From contig NZ_CP075170.1 in assembly GCF_024399315.1 (NCBI RefSeq), positions 1,426,001-1,490,000 on the forward strand: 64,000 nucleotides of DNA, read 5' to 3'. This DNA is from Chryseobacterium sp. MA9 (GTDB taxonomy: Bacteria; Bacteroidota; Bacteroidia; Flavobacteriales; Weeksellaceae). A program made the position numbers and the translations under genes. The notes under the pieces are model-generated. The model was not told the origin of the DNA, made no database searches, and saw nothing but the letters and a program-made list of their open reading frames with translations. Within the stretch, counting starts at the first letter, position 1; each line of letters begins with the position of its first letter. Shown one piece after another: positions 8,849 through 17,621 of this stretch.

Positions 8849-9505
8849 ATGGCAGTACCCAAACAAATATTTCAGACTTTTATAACTAAAAAACTTCCTC
8901 TGATTACGCGTTATCATATCTGGAATATGAAAAGAAAGAATCCGGAATATAAGTATTACTTTTATGATGATCAGGATATAGAAAATTTTCTCGAAGAAGA
9001 ATTCTCTCCCCAATATATTGAAACTTATCGCAAGCTAAGGATTGGTGCTGCAAAAGCTGATTTTTTCAGATATGCTGTTTTATATAAGAAAGGAGGTGTA
9101 TATCTGGATGTTGACAGTAGTATTATCAAGCCATTCAGAAAATTGATTAAAGATAATGATGAAGCTGTAATCAGTGTAGAAAGACATGAAAATCTGTATG
9201 TTCAATGGGCACTTATTTTCAATAAAAATCATCCTTTTCTAAAGAAAACACTGGAATTGATGATTGATAATATAAACAGCCACCGCTATCCACATGATAT
9301 ACATTCTACTACAGGACCTACTGTATTCAGTAATGGAATCAGACAGTCATTAGAAGAAAATCCGACAATTCCCTTTACATTATTTGACGGTATTGAGTTT
9401 CGCGGATATTTAAAGTTCAAATATAAACTGGGAAAATTTTTCTTATACAAAACAAGATCTAAACACTGGAAACAGATGCAAAAGCATCAGGAGATTATTT
9501 TTTAA
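8849..9505 (+). CDS. Glycosyltransferase of the GT32/Och1-like (DXD) type
   Basis: The 218-residue soluble enzyme opens with VPKQIFQTFITKK, close to the IPKIIHQ start of this class. It has the diagnostic KADFFRYAVLYKKGGVYLDVDSS block, in which Asp-Val-Asp binds the metal and nucleotide sugar. A TGPTVFSNGI segment follows. It probably adds a sugar to a surface glycan or lipid, but it stands alone with no polysaccharide cluster. Its stop overlaps the convergent SMR transporter stop by three shared bases. Confidence 0.82.
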   Translation: MAVPKQIFQTFITKKLPLITRYHIWNMKRKNPEYKYYFYDDQDIENFLEEEFSPQYIETYRKLRIGAAKADFFRYAVLYKKGGVYLDVDSSIIKPFRKLIKDNDEAVISVERHENLYVQWALIFNKNHPFLKKTLELMIDNINSHRYPHDIHSTTGPTVFSNGIRQSLEENPTIPFTLFDGIEFRGYLKFKYKLGKFFLYKTRSKHWKQMQKHQEIIF

Positions 9506-9837
9506 TGCGTTCCCATTTTTGAAAATACATTAATAATAATCACCCCGATTACAATCAGAGCAATACCAATAATAGCTGGAAGATCAGGAATCTGCCTGAA
9601 GGCGATAACCCCAATCATTGTTATAAAGACAATTCCCACTCCGGACCAGATTGCATAGGTAATCCCTACAGGAATCTGACGAAGGGTAAGACTTAGAAAA
9701 TAAAAAGCACAGGCATATCCTATGACTGTCACTACGGATGGCCATAGTTTGGAGAATTCTTCAGATTTTTTCAGGAAACTCGTAGCGATGATCTCAAATA
9801 CAATAGCTAAAGCAAGAAAAATATAACTGCGTCCCAT
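9502..9837 (-). CDS. SMR-family multidrug efflux protein (EmrE-like)
   Basis: A 111-residue, four-helix small multidrug resistance transporter; family members exchange protons for cationic drugs as dimers. It closely follows the EmrE pattern: the essential membrane Glu (residue 15, in IVFEIIATSFLK), then KLWPSVVTVIGYACAFYFLS, a TYAIWSGVGIV signature and a DLPAIIGIALIVIGVIIIN helix. I start at the ATG giving MGRSY, because a near-perfect promoter (9854-9885) ends downstream of the other possible in-frame start at 9870. Antiseptic-cation efflux is likely but inferred. Confidence 0.9.
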   Translation of the reverse strand: MGRSYIFLALAIVFEIIATSFLKKSEEFSKLWPSVVTVIGYACAFYFLSLTLRQIPVGITYAIWSGVGIVFITMIGVIAFRQIPDLPAIIGIALIVIGVIIINVFSKMGTH

Positions 9838-9853
9838 AAATTTATTCTTTGTA

Positions 9854-9885
9854 CAAAAGTAATAAAGCACTCAGGTAATTCCAAA
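9854..9885 (-). promoter_or_regulatory. Promoter of the SMR transporter gene
   Basis: On the minus strand: TTTG (9882-9885), 20-bp spacer, TACTTTTG (9854-9861). This matches the Bacteroidota promoter consensus TTTG-N19..21-TAnnTTTG at every defined base. The expected start of transcription is near 9849, 12 nt before the chosen ATG. Confidence 0.65.
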
Positions 9886-10452
9886 AAAGAATAACGGCGA
9901 AATTCTCTGTTTATCCAAAGAAAGCAGATGGTTCTCTGTCTTCACTACGCTGTGAAAATCTCAGTTTTTTAAACCATTAATCATATGATTATACTTCTCA
10001 CACGCATTTAAGTTATCTTAAGTGCTTTATTTTTAGCTACATTCAACATTTCAAAAGCTTTAAAAAGTATGCCATTATGCAAACTTATTGTTCTGATCTG
10101 ACACAAAAATCAATATTTCTCCACGTCATGAAATGTGACAGCTGACAAAAATTCCGAATGAAAAACAAGGCTAAAAATAAATTTTCTTAACATTAAAATC
10201 CTTTTCGCGTGAAAAATTTACATTCAAAAAAAGCGGTTTAAAACAATATTATGCCAAGCATTATTTATTATTTGTTTTATCAACTCCAATATAGAAGTCA
10301 AGAAACGGTTAACGTTTTCACATAATTTTACAGAGAGAATAATAAAAGTATTAATAAATTTTCAATAATGCATTAATTTAATGTAAACAAAAATTCATCA
10401 ATAAATGAACATCAACAACCGTAATACACTGATATACATCATGAAGTTTTAC
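9886..10452. other. AT-rich intergenic region without recognised genes
   Basis: This AT-rich stretch separates the SMR transporter promoter from the small-peptide promoter. I see no credible open reading frame, RNA gene or repeat in it. Confidence 0.5.
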
Positions 10453-10483
10453 TTTGGCACGTGATTTGAAAGTAGTAATATTG
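10453..10483 (+). promoter_or_regulatory. Promoter of the 26-codon membrane peptide
   Basis: TTTG at 10453-10456, a 19-bp spacer, then TAATATTG at 10476-10483 (one mismatch to TAnnTTTG). A leader of about 45 nt precedes the ATG at 10533. Confidence 0.45.
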
Positions 10484-10532
10484 CAATTGAAAGATTGATA
10501 AAAAAAAGTCAAATAATTAAAAATAATACAAA

Positions 10533-10613
10533 ATGGTAACTTATATCGGTATCGTAACAGGTTTAGTAGTAATCACTTCATATTTCATGACAGTAAGAAG
10601 AGAAAGAAACTAA
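10533..10613 (+). CDS. Predicted 26-residue single-span membrane peptide
   Basis: This short frame encodes 26 residues: a start MVTYIG, an uninterrupted hydrophobic span of about 16 residues, and a basic end MTVRRERN. That is the layout of a single-pass small membrane protein with a positive cytoplasmic tail. It has a plausible promoter upstream, and a long hairpin (10656-10730) and a rho-independent terminator (10771-10807) downstream, so it sits in a complete small transcription unit. I know no family for it. It could instead be the leader of a structured RNA. Confidence 0.5.
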   Translation: MVTYIGIVTGLVVITSYFMTVRRERN

Positions 10614-10655
10614 TTCTAATTAAAACAAGCCTATAGAAAATCTATACTAATTATA

Positions 10656-10730
10656 TTGTTTTATGTTTTTAGTCTGAGAGATCGGATTGCTCTTTTACCA
10701 TCGGGTAAAAGGGCCCAAAAACATAAACAA
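10656..10730 (+). ncRNA. Long two-part RNA stem-loop (unidentified)
   Basis: The outer arms are TTGTTTTATGTTTTT (10656-10670) and AAAAACATAAACAA (10717-10730), complementary with one bulge. The inner arms are GCTCTTTTACC (10689-10699) and GGTAAAAGGGC (10704-10714), 11 bp with one GU pair, closed by an ATCG loop. Together they give a 75-nt extended hairpin between the small peptide and its terminator. It could be an mRNA 3' structure, a processed small RNA or an attenuator. Confidence 0.45.
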
Positions 10731-10770
10731 AAAGATCTTAGTTTCATAACAAATTTTAATATCCAAATGA

Positions 10771-10807
10771 GAAAAGCCGGCCGCAAGTCTGGCTTTTCTT
10801 TTTTTAT
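10771..10807 (+). terminator. Rho-independent terminator
   Basis: GAAAAGCC (10771-10778), a 12-nt loop and GGCTTTTC (10791-10798), followed by a run of T. It ends the small-peptide/hairpin transcription unit. Confidence 0.8.
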
Positions 10808-10990
10808 TAAGGTGTTCTGTAAAAACAAAAATTGTTTATTGTCCACAGATTGTTTAGGAATATTTTTCATGTTGTTATAAATTGTTTTCTAATGCGAATT
10901 TCCATTCATAATTTATAGCTCATCATTCATTTTACGCTGGACCAGATGTTTATTATTATTCAGGATTCTTTTTAACATTCAATAAAACTT

Positions 10991-10998
10991 TATCTTTG
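10991..10998 (+). promoter_or_regulatory. -7 promoter box of the AAA ATPase gene
   Basis: TATCTTTG is a perfect TAnnTTTG box, 28 bp before the ATG at 11027. No convincing -33 element is seen. Confidence 0.5.
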
Positions 10999-11026
10999 TT
11001 TATCCAATAATTATTTTATCGTCATC

Positions 11027-11746
11027 ATGAATCTGTACAATCTTATTATCCAGGATAAGGAACAAGTCAACCTTAATGAAGTATTTCTAGATAAAAACAA
11101 CAGGGAACATCTTGTGCAGCTTATCAAGGAACACAATTATATTAAAGAGCTGCAGGAATACGGTCTTCCGGTTAATAATAAGATTTTACTTCAGGGAAGT
11201 TCGGGATGCGGAAAAACAATGACAGCAAAAGCCATTGCCAATGCCCTGGGAAAAAATATTATTATTTTAAATCTTAGTAATATTGTTTCGTCCCGCATCG
11301 GAGAAACTTCCCAGAATATTAAAATGATTTTTGATAAGGCCGCCAGAGAAAGATCTGTCCTTTTTCTTGATGAACTGGATCAGATAGGAAAAGCAAGAGG
11401 CAGTGATGATAAGGATGTGGGCGAAATGAGAAGACTGGTGAACACCTTGATTCAATTGATTGATTATTACCCTGAGAATTCTCTTTTAATCTGTGCTACC
11501 AATCATCCTGAGATTATTGACACCGCTCTTTTAAGACGCTTCCAGCTAAAGATTAATTATGAAATGTCCTCTGCTGAGATCCTGGATACATTCTACGATC
11601 AATTACTAAATCAGTTTCCGGAAGAAATGAGAACCGTTGAAAGAAAATACACTGTTTCTTTTGCTGAAGCTAAGGATTATGCTTTAACGGCTGTAAAAGC
11701 CGCATTAATTAAAAAACTGGAAGCCAAAGAAACCATCCCATCATGA
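11027..11746 (+). CDS. AAA-family ATPase (FtsH/Vps4-like core)
   Basis: A 239-residue, single-domain AAA ATPase. Visible motifs are Walker A GSSGCGKT (57-64), Walker B VLFLDE (111-116), sensor-1 Asn in CATNHPE and arginine fingers at Arg170-Arg171 in LLRRF. The N-terminal 50 residues are short and carry no recognised substrate-binding domain. Stand-alone AAA ATPases of this size often remodel protein complexes; the partner is unknown. The stop overlaps the start of the PLP-binding protein gene by four bases, so the two are translationally coupled. Confidence 0.85.
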   Translation: MNLYNLIIQDKEQVNLNEVFLDKNNREHLVQLIKEHNYIKELQEYGLPVNNKILLQGSSGCGKTMTAKAIANALGKNIIILNLSNIVSSRIGETSQNIKMIFDKAARERSVLFLDELDQIGKARGSDDKDVGEMRRLVNTLIQLIDYYPENSLLICATNHPEIIDTALLRRFQLKINYEMSSAEILDTFYDQLLNQFPEEMRTVERKYTVSFAEAKDYALTAVKAALIKKLEAKETIPS

Positions 11747-12489
11747 AAGATGACATTCTCCACAATCTCACCACCATCAATAACCGGATAAAAAATGCCT
11801 GTGAACAATCCGGAAGAAATATTGATGAAGTTAAGTTATTACTGGCCACTAAAACAGTTTCTGCAGAACGAATTAAAGTTGCTCTGGAAAATGGCCAAAT
11901 CTTAATTGCAGAAAACAAGGTGCAGGAATTAAAGGAGAAGTACGATGATTTAAAAGATATACCTCATAACAATCATTTTATAGGCCATCTTCAGACCAAT
12001 AAAATCAAAGATATTCTGAAATATGATGTTACCTGCGTTCAGTCTATGGATCGTCTGGAACTTGCTGAAAAGCTTCATCAGAGACTTTTAGCTGAAAACA
12101 GGACAATGGATGTTTTAATTCAGGTGAATACTTCCAATGAAGAGAGTAAATTTGGAGTTGATCCCAATGAAGCGGTTGGACTTATCCGAAAGATTTCTCA
12201 CTACTCTACTTTGAAAATAAAGGGCTTGATGACCATTGGTCTGTTCAGTGCTGAAACCGAGAAAGTAAGAGCATGTTTTAAAATCCTTAAAAATCTTCAA
12301 CAGGACATCATTCGTGAAAACATTCCGAATGTGGAGATGAAAGAACTGTCTATGGGAATGAGCGGAGATCTGGAAACAGCCATTGAAGAAGGAGCTACCA
12401 TTGTACGGGTGGGAACAGCTGTTTTTGGGGCCAGAATCTACCCGGACAGCTATTATTGGAATGAAGGAAAAACAAATAACCAAGCTTAA
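11743..12489 (+). CDS. YggS-family pyridoxal phosphate homeostasis protein
   Basis: The 248-residue fold-type III PLP-binding protein belongs to the YggS/PLPBP family, which buffers PLP and affects amino-acid and B6 homeostasis rather than acting as a typical enzyme. The PLP-binding Lys is at about residue 37 in LLLATKTVSAERI. The family signature IGHLQTNKIKDIL, the QVNTSNEESKFG strand and the C-terminal SMGMSGDLETAIEEGATIVRVGTAVFG phosphate-binding region are all present. It is coupled to the AAA ATPase by ATGA overlap. Confidence 0.92.
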   Translation: MKDDILHNLTTINNRIKNACEQSGRNIDEVKLLLATKTVSAERIKVALENGQILIAENKVQELKEKYDDLKDIPHNNHFIGHLQTNKIKDILKYDVTCVQSMDRLELAEKLHQRLLAENRTMDVLIQVNTSNEESKFGVDPNEAVGLIRKISHYSTLKIKGLMTIGLFSAETEKVRACFKILKNLQQDIIRENIPNVEMKELSMGMSGDLETAIEEGATIVRVGTAVFGARIYPDSYYWNEGKTNNQA

Positions 12490-12495
12490 AACTAT

Positions 12496-12918
12496 ATGTT
12501 CCCATTTACTTATACTTTTGAAAAAGAAATCACAAAAGATAAAACTTCTGATAATGTAATTTATACAGCACGTGATATACTTAGAGAGAAAAAAGTTCAA
12601 AATATTCTTTACGGACCGGGATTTGTTTCTTTCAATGAGGGTTTTCTTAAAGAAAGATCCAATTGGGACTATTTGTCTTTAATTGATGACGGAAAATTCA
12701 CCTATAATGAAAAAAGCAAAATACTCACTTACAAAGTCAGGCTATGGAAGTTAAACTTATTTGCACTTGCATTTCTTATTATTACACTGATTTATTTTGA
12801 AGGTTTCTTTGGAAAACTGCTTCCTCTTTTTGGACTTATCATCAATCATTTATTTTGTTATTTTGGAAGCCAGGGATTAGTTGAAGAAGTTACTCATAAA
12901 GTTAACTATCTTTCATAA
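12496..12918 (+). CDS. Hypothetical membrane protein
   Basis: The 140-residue product is not recognised. The first 85 residues look soluble. The rest contains one or two hydrophobic segments (about 87-123), so it is probably anchored near its C-terminus. It begins 6 bp after the PLP-binding protein stop, suggesting that it is third in the AAA-ATPase operon. No catalytic motif is visible. Confidence 0.6.
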   Translation: MFPFTYTFEKEITKDKTSDNVIYTARDILREKKVQNILYGPGFVSFNEGFLKERSNWDYLSLIDDGKFTYNEKSKILTYKVRLWKLNLFALAFLIITLIYFEGFFGKLLPLFGLIINHLFCYFGSQGLVEEVTHKVNYLS

Positions 12919-13049
12919 TTTAGTCCTATTAATCGGGTATTGATCTATCCTAAAAGTCTAATCTAGCACCTTAATGAACCCCTTTCTATCACTCTACAAA
13001 TCCGGTATACTTTTTGATGTAAAACTTTCATAACCAAACAAATGCGTTT

Positions 13050-13223
13050 ATGAATAAAAAATTACTATCGGTCTGTCTATTTATGACAGTATTATTCTTT
13101 TTTTCATGTGAAAAAGAAAACACACAGATGAAAAGTGGAATTTCAATTGAAACTATTTCAATTATAACCTGCGTAACTATGGGCGTAGCCATTTTGCTTG
13201 CCTATAGCTTTAAAAGAAGGTAA
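13050..13223 (+). CDS. Small predicted lipoprotein with C-terminal membrane span (57 aa)
   Basis: A 57-residue product with a lipoprotein signal: MNKK, a hydrophobic core, then the lipobox-like FFFSC with Cys20 and an acidic/Lys stretch after it. A second hydrophobic segment (about residues 35-53) and a basic end SFKRR follow. A lipoprotein signal plus a membrane span suggests a small envelope protein, possibly a subunit or regulator. A clean terminator follows at 13247, so the gene forms its own unit. Family unknown. Confidence 0.55.
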   Translation: MNKKLLSVCLFMTVLFFFSCEKENTQMKSGISIETISIITCVTMGVAILLAYSFKRR

Positions 13224-13246
13224 AGGAATATGACAAAATAATAGAA

Positions 13247-13275
13247 CACCTCTCAATTTTGGGAGGTGGTTTTAT
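13247..13275 (+). terminator. Rho-independent terminator
   Basis: CACCTCTC (13247-13254), loop AATTTT, then GGGAGGTG (13261-13268), followed by a T-rich tract. It terminates the small lipoprotein gene. Confidence 0.8.
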
Positions 13276-13366
13276 TTTAATAAAGGAAAACCTTTTTATT
13301 TCAAATAAATGATTGTATTTCCGTTGAAATCTAATAAATTACACCATTCTTTCTTACTGTAACCCT

Positions 13367-14152
13367 ATGAAAACTCCCTTACTGGTAATTCTTTCTCTCA
13401 TAATTTTTAGTTGTGCCCAAAAGAACGAAAAAAAATTCGAGCAGATCTCCGATTATCCGAAAATTAAGGATTCTTCATTGTTTATCAAAAATCTTCGGCA
13501 GACTTTTGATCTTACAATTAATGAAAGCCCTGAACAGGAGGAAGGCGAAAAAATAACAGCATTCAAAAAGGTAAAAATAAATGGTTCGGATCAGGATTAT
13601 TATTTTATTGAATATGACTGGAAAACGGGTCCCACTGCAGGATATCCCTGGAAAAACCAAATATTATTAACGTCCGAAGGAAAGCTTGTCAAAATTTTGT
13701 TTGCCCAACGATATGAATTTATAAAAATCTTTCCCAAACAAAATCCTTTTTTACTGGCAACATTAGTAACAGGCCATGGAAATGGAGGCCATGAAATTTA
13801 CAAAGTAACAGCAGATTCTTTAGTAAATATCTATGATGGTAATGTCAAAACTTATGATACTGATGAGGACAACAGAGTTTATGAACCTCATGAGTTACAA
13901 TTAAAAATAAAAGATTATAATAACGATGGATTCAATGATATTGCTTTCACAGGAAAAATCGTATTGATCCAGGGACGAGCACCAGATGGGTTTTGGTATG
14001 ACAACACAACCATAAATGGCAGGCAGGTCAAATATTCTGTTGAGAATCCTTTCAAAAAGTTTCCTGTAGAATATATTTTTCTTTATAATCAAAAAACAGG
14101 ACATTTTAAAGCAAAAGGAGATTATAGAGAGAAATATAAGTTATTTGATTAA
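13367..14152 (+). CDS. Predicted lipoprotein with FG-GAP/EF-hand-like loop
   Basis: The 261-residue product begins with a lipoprotein signal (LSLIIFSC, Cys16) and is probably surface or periplasm anchored. A calcium-loop-like segment KDYNNDGFNDIAFTG near residues 183-197 follows the DxNxDGxxD pattern seen in FG-GAP and EF-hand-like loops. The remainder resembles no family I can name. It is the last plus-strand gene before the convergent gcvP, with a bidirectional terminator between them. Confidence 0.65.
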   Translation: MKTPLLVILSLIIFSCAQKNEKKFEQISDYPKIKDSSLFIKNLRQTFDLTINESPEQEEGEKITAFKKVKINGSDQDYYFIEYDWKTGPTAGYPWKNQILLTSEGKLVKILFAQRYEFIKIFPKQNPFLLATLVTGHGNGGHEIYKVTADSLVNIYDGNVKTYDTDEDNRVYEPHELQLKIKDYNNDGFNDIAFTGKIVLIQGRAPDGFWYDNTTINGRQVKYSVENPFKKFPVEYIFLYNQKTGHFKAKGDYREKYKLFD

Positions 14153-14225
14153 TAGAGCATAATTGGCTTTGTGTAATTTGAGGTTGCTTCTCTTTTCTCG
14201 CAATGACTATAGATGAATAAAAACA

Positions 14226-14257
14226 AAAAATCCCTATCATCACTGAAAGGGATTTTT
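14226..14257. terminator. Bidirectional terminator
   Basis: AAAAATCCCT (14226-14235) and AGGGATTTTT (14248-14257) form a perfect 10-bp stem with A and T tracts on its two sides. It can serve both the plus-strand lipoprotein gene and the minus-strand gcvP. Confidence 0.8.
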
Positions 14258-14275
14258 ATATTTAAAAAACTGAGA

Positions 14276-17134
14276 TTACATATAAGCTTCAATTGGCTCA
14301 CAAGTACACACTAAGTTTCTGTCTCCGTAAGCTTCATCTACTCTTGATACAGAAGCGAAGAATTTGTGGTCTCTTACCCACTCTAATGGATAAGCTGCCT
14401 TTTCTCTGCTGTATGGTTTATCCCAAGAATCAGAGATTACCAATTGCTCTGTATGAGGAGCATTTTTCAACACGTTGTTAGTCGCATCTGCTTCTCCGTT
14501 GGCAATTTCATCAATTTCTTTTTTGATAGAGATCAATGCTTCTGCAAAACGATCGATTTCAGACTTGCTTTCAGATTCTGTAGGCTCAATCATCAATGTT
14601 CCTGCAACCGGGAAAGAAACGGTAGGAGCATGGAAACCATAGTCCATCAATCTCTTCGCCACATCAGCCACTTCAATGCCTAAAGATTTAAACTGACGGA
14701 AATCTACGATACATTCGTGAGCTACTCTTCCGTTTTCGTTTGAATATAAGATTGGGAAATGCTCAGCTAAAATTTCTTTCAGGTAATTAGCATTCATGAT
14801 AGCATGCCCTGTAGCCTTTTTAAGACCTTCAGTTCCCAGCATTTTGATGTAAGAATAAGAAATATTAAGGATCAATCCTGAACCGTAAGGTGCAGCAGAA
14901 ATACCCTCAATAGCTTCTTTAGACCCGATTCTGATATTCGCGTTAGAAGGAAGGAAAGGGACTAAGTGTTTAGCTACACAAATTGGACCTACTCCAGGGC
15001 CTCCACCTCCATGAGGGATTGCGAAAGTTTTGTGAAGGTTAAGGTGGCAAACGTCAGCTCCAATGTTTCCAGGACTTGTAAATCCTACCTGAGCATTCAT
15101 GTTGGCACCATCCATATATACCTGTCCTCCGTGCTCGTGGATAAGGTTTGTAATTTCTTTAATGTTCGCATCAAAGAATCCATAAGTAGACGGATAAGTA
15201 ATCATTACAGCTGATAAGTTGGCTGAATGAAGTTCTGTTTTAGCTTTAAGATCTTCGAAGTCGATTTCACCATTTTCAAGGTTTTTCACAACTACGATTT
15301 TCATTCCTGCCATAGCTGCAGAAGCCGGGTTTGTTCCGTGTGCAGACTGAGGAATCAATACTACATTTCTGTGGTGATCTCCTCTTGAGATATGGTATTC
15401 TCTGATTACCATTAATCCTGCATATTCTCCCTGAGCTCCAGAGTTTGGCTGAAGAGAAGTTCCTGCAAAACCTGTAATTTCTGCTAAGTCTTTCTCCAGT
15501 TCACGGATCATTTCCTGATACCCTTCAGCCTGGTTAACAGGTACGAATGGGTGAACAGCTCCCCAGTTTTCCCAGGAAAGCGGTAACATTTGAGTTGCTG
15601 CGTTCAGTTTCATCGTACAAGATCCTAAAGAGATCATTGAATGTGTCAATGATAAGTCTTTTCTCTCAAGACGCTTGATGTAACGCATCAATTCTGTTTC
15701 CGTATGGTATTTATTGAATACTGATTCTGTAAGGATTTCGTCTTTTCTTAAGTTTTCGTCCGGAATGCTGTATCCTTCTTTTATTTCTAATTTGAAAGTC
15801 TGCTTGTCTTTAAACTGAGCGAAAGAAGCCATCAGATAGTTTAATTTCTCTAATGTTGTACTTTCGTTGATCGCAATACTTACCACACCTTCTGTGAAAT
15901 AGTTTAGATTTAATCTGTGATCAAGCATCAACCTTACTAATCTTCCTTTCTCATCTTCAGCCATCGTGATTTTCACAGTATCAAAGATTGGCTCTTCTAC
16001 TACCTGATAACCTAATGCTTTAAGACCTCCTTTCAAAGCATTTGCTTTAAAGTGAATCTGATCTGCGATATAGTTCAATCCTTTTGGACCGTGGTAAACA
16101 GCATACATTCCAGCCATTACTGCCAAAAGAACCTGAGCTGTACAGATATTTGAAGTAGCTTTCTCTCTTTTGATATGCTGTTCTCTTGTCTGCAGTGCCA
16201 TTCTTAATGCACGTCTTCCGTACATATCCTGAGAAACGCCGATGATTCTTCCCGGGATATCTCTTTTATAGTCTTCTCTACAAGCAAAGAAAGCTGCATG
16301 AGGACCTCCGTACCCTAATGGAATACCAAATCTCTGTGTAGTTCCTACCGCACAGTCAGCCCCCATTTCTGCAGGAGATTTCAGCTTAACCAAAGCCATA
16401 GGATCACAGGCAACTGCTACCTGAAGGTCCAGCTTTTTGTATTCTACGATATTTTCTGTGTAATCTAAAACGATTCCGTTTTTACCAGGATACTGTAATA
16501 AAACTCCATAATAAGAACCATCAAACTGGTGTGTTTTATGATCTCCCACTACAATTTCTATTTCTAATCCTTCAGCTTTTGTTTTTAATACAGAAACTGT
16601 TTGAGGAAGAACAAGGTCAGAAATAAAGAACTTATTAGCTCCTGCTTTTTTCTGATCTTTCGTTCTGTTGTTGAAGAACATATGCATTGCTTCAGCTGCA
16701 GCAGTAGATTCATCCAGCAAAGATGCATTAGCTAATGCAAAACCTGTAAGATCACATACTACAGTCTGGAAATTAAGAAGAGCTTCAAGTCTTCCCTGTG
16801 CAATTTCTGCCTGATACGGAGTATAAGCTGTATACCAGCTAGGGTTTTCAAAAATATTTCTCTGGATTGCTGAAGGCAAAAGTGTATTGTGGTATCCAAA
16901 TCCGATGTAACTCGTATAATCTGTATTTTTAGATGCCAATTCTTTTGAGTGGTTCAACATTTCGTATTCAGAAAGCGGTTCCGAGATCTCAAGATCTTTC
17001 TCTAAACGGATAGAAGATGGAATGGTCTGAGAAATTAACTCTTCAATACTAGAAACGCCAAGTTTCTCCAACATCGCCTGTTTATCGGCTTCATTAAGGG
17101 AAATGTGACGGCTCACAAACTGTTCTGTATTCAT
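14276..17134 (-). CDS. gcvP: Glycine dehydrogenase (decarboxylating), P protein
   Basis: The P protein of the glycine cleavage system decarboxylates glycine and passes the methylamine group to the lipoyl H protein. The 952-residue length is typical of the fused P protein. The PLP-binding Lys is in NLHKTFAIPHGGGGPGVGP, and the N-terminal YIGFGYHNT and SLLDESTAAAEAM and the C-terminal EPTESES segments are all conserved. No gcvT or gcvH lies nearby. A weak promoter (TTG-N20-TAATTTTA, minus strand) is visible about 40 bp upstream. Confidence 0.96.
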   Translation of the reverse strand: MNTEQFVSRHISLNEADKQAMLEKLGVSSIEELISQTIPSSIRLEKDLEISEPLSEYEMLNHSKELASKNTDYTSYIGFGYHNTLLPSAIQRNIFENPSWYTAYTPYQAEIAQGRLEALLNFQTVVCDLTGFALANASLLDESTAAAEAMHMFFNNRTKDQKKAGANKFFISDLVLPQTVSVLKTKAEGLEIEIVVGDHKTHQFDGSYYGVLLQYPGKNGIVLDYTENIVEYKKLDLQVAVACDPMALVKLKSPAEMGADCAVGTTQRFGIPLGYGGPHAAFFACREDYKRDIPGRIIGVSQDMYGRRALRMALQTREQHIKREKATSNICTAQVLLAVMAGMYAVYHGPKGLNYIADQIHFKANALKGGLKALGYQVVEEPIFDTVKITMAEDEKGRLVRLMLDHRLNLNYFTEGVVSIAINESTTLEKLNYLMASFAQFKDKQTFKLEIKEGYSIPDENLRKDEILTESVFNKYHTETELMRYIKRLERKDLSLTHSMISLGSCTMKLNAATQMLPLSWENWGAVHPFVPVNQAEGYQEMIRELEKDLAEITGFAGTSLQPNSGAQGEYAGLMVIREYHISRGDHHRNVVLIPQSAHGTNPASAAMAGMKIVVVKNLENGEIDFEDLKAKTELHSANLSAVMITYPSTYGFFDANIKEITNLIHEHGGQVYMDGANMNAQVGFTSPGNIGADVCHLNLHKTFAIPHGGGGPGVGPICVAKHLVPFLPSNANIRIGSKEAIEGISAAPYGSGLILNISYSYIKMLGTEGLKKATGHAIMNANYLKEILAEHFPILYSNENGRVAHECIVDFRQFKSLGIEVADVAKRLMDYGFHAPTVSFPVAGTLMIEPTESESKSEIDRFAEALISIKKEIDEIANGEADATNNVLKNAPHTEQLVISDSWDKPYSREKAAYPLEWVRDHKFFASVSRVDEAYGDRNLVCTCEPIEAYM

Positions 17135-17609
17135 TTTTATTTATTAGATTTTGTTTGTAAAAAGATGGGTAAAATTACAATTTTTTGGACGATTTCACAA
17201 GAGTACTACCAAGGTGATAATTCACACCTCTATTTGTGACTTTTTCTCATAATTCACATTTCATAATTTATGATAAGGTTTACATTAATTTCATTAATAA
17301 TAACCACTATCCTATACATAATATATAACGAAAAGCATTAATTAACATATAATTAAGTACATTATCTATTGCTAAAATAATGTATTTAATCAATGGATTT
17401 TAACCTATTAATTAAACTTATATTAAAAAGAGTTGGTAAAAACTATTTTTTTCCAAAGTGTAAGCTTAAACCTAGTTTATAGTGAATGTAAGAAATTATC
17501 CGGTATAAAATTTAAGCCCATTAATGCCGAAAAAAGCAGGCTATAACTGCTACACATCAGGTTTAAAGAATTTTATGAAATTTTATTAATTATATTTATT
17601 CTAAATTAA
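17135..17609. other. AT-rich intergenic region without recognised genes
   Basis: Apart from the probable weak gcvP promoter near its left end, I see no gene, RNA or repeat here. Confidence 0.5.
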
Positions 17610-17617
17610 TATATTTG
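17610..17617 (+). promoter_or_regulatory. -7 box immediately before a small Cys/Lys-rich gene
   Basis: TATATTTG is a perfect TAnnTTTG match ending 5 nt before the ATG at 17622. No -33 TTG is seen in the AT-rich DNA upstream. Confidence 0.5.
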
Positions 17618-17621
17618 CAGC

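Noticed and set aside
9838..9870. Longer start of the SMR transporter
   Set aside because: The promoter at 9854-9885 places transcription start downstream of 9870, and homologues begin at the MGRSY position.
10656..10880. Open frame on the plus strand over the hairpin and terminator
   Set aside because: It runs across a clear stem-loop and a rho-independent terminator and has no coding character; the RNA structures explain this stretch.
14276..17134. Glycine riboswitch before gcvP
   Set aside because: The upstream 17135-17609 region shows no paired glycine-aptamer-like structure that I can recognise.
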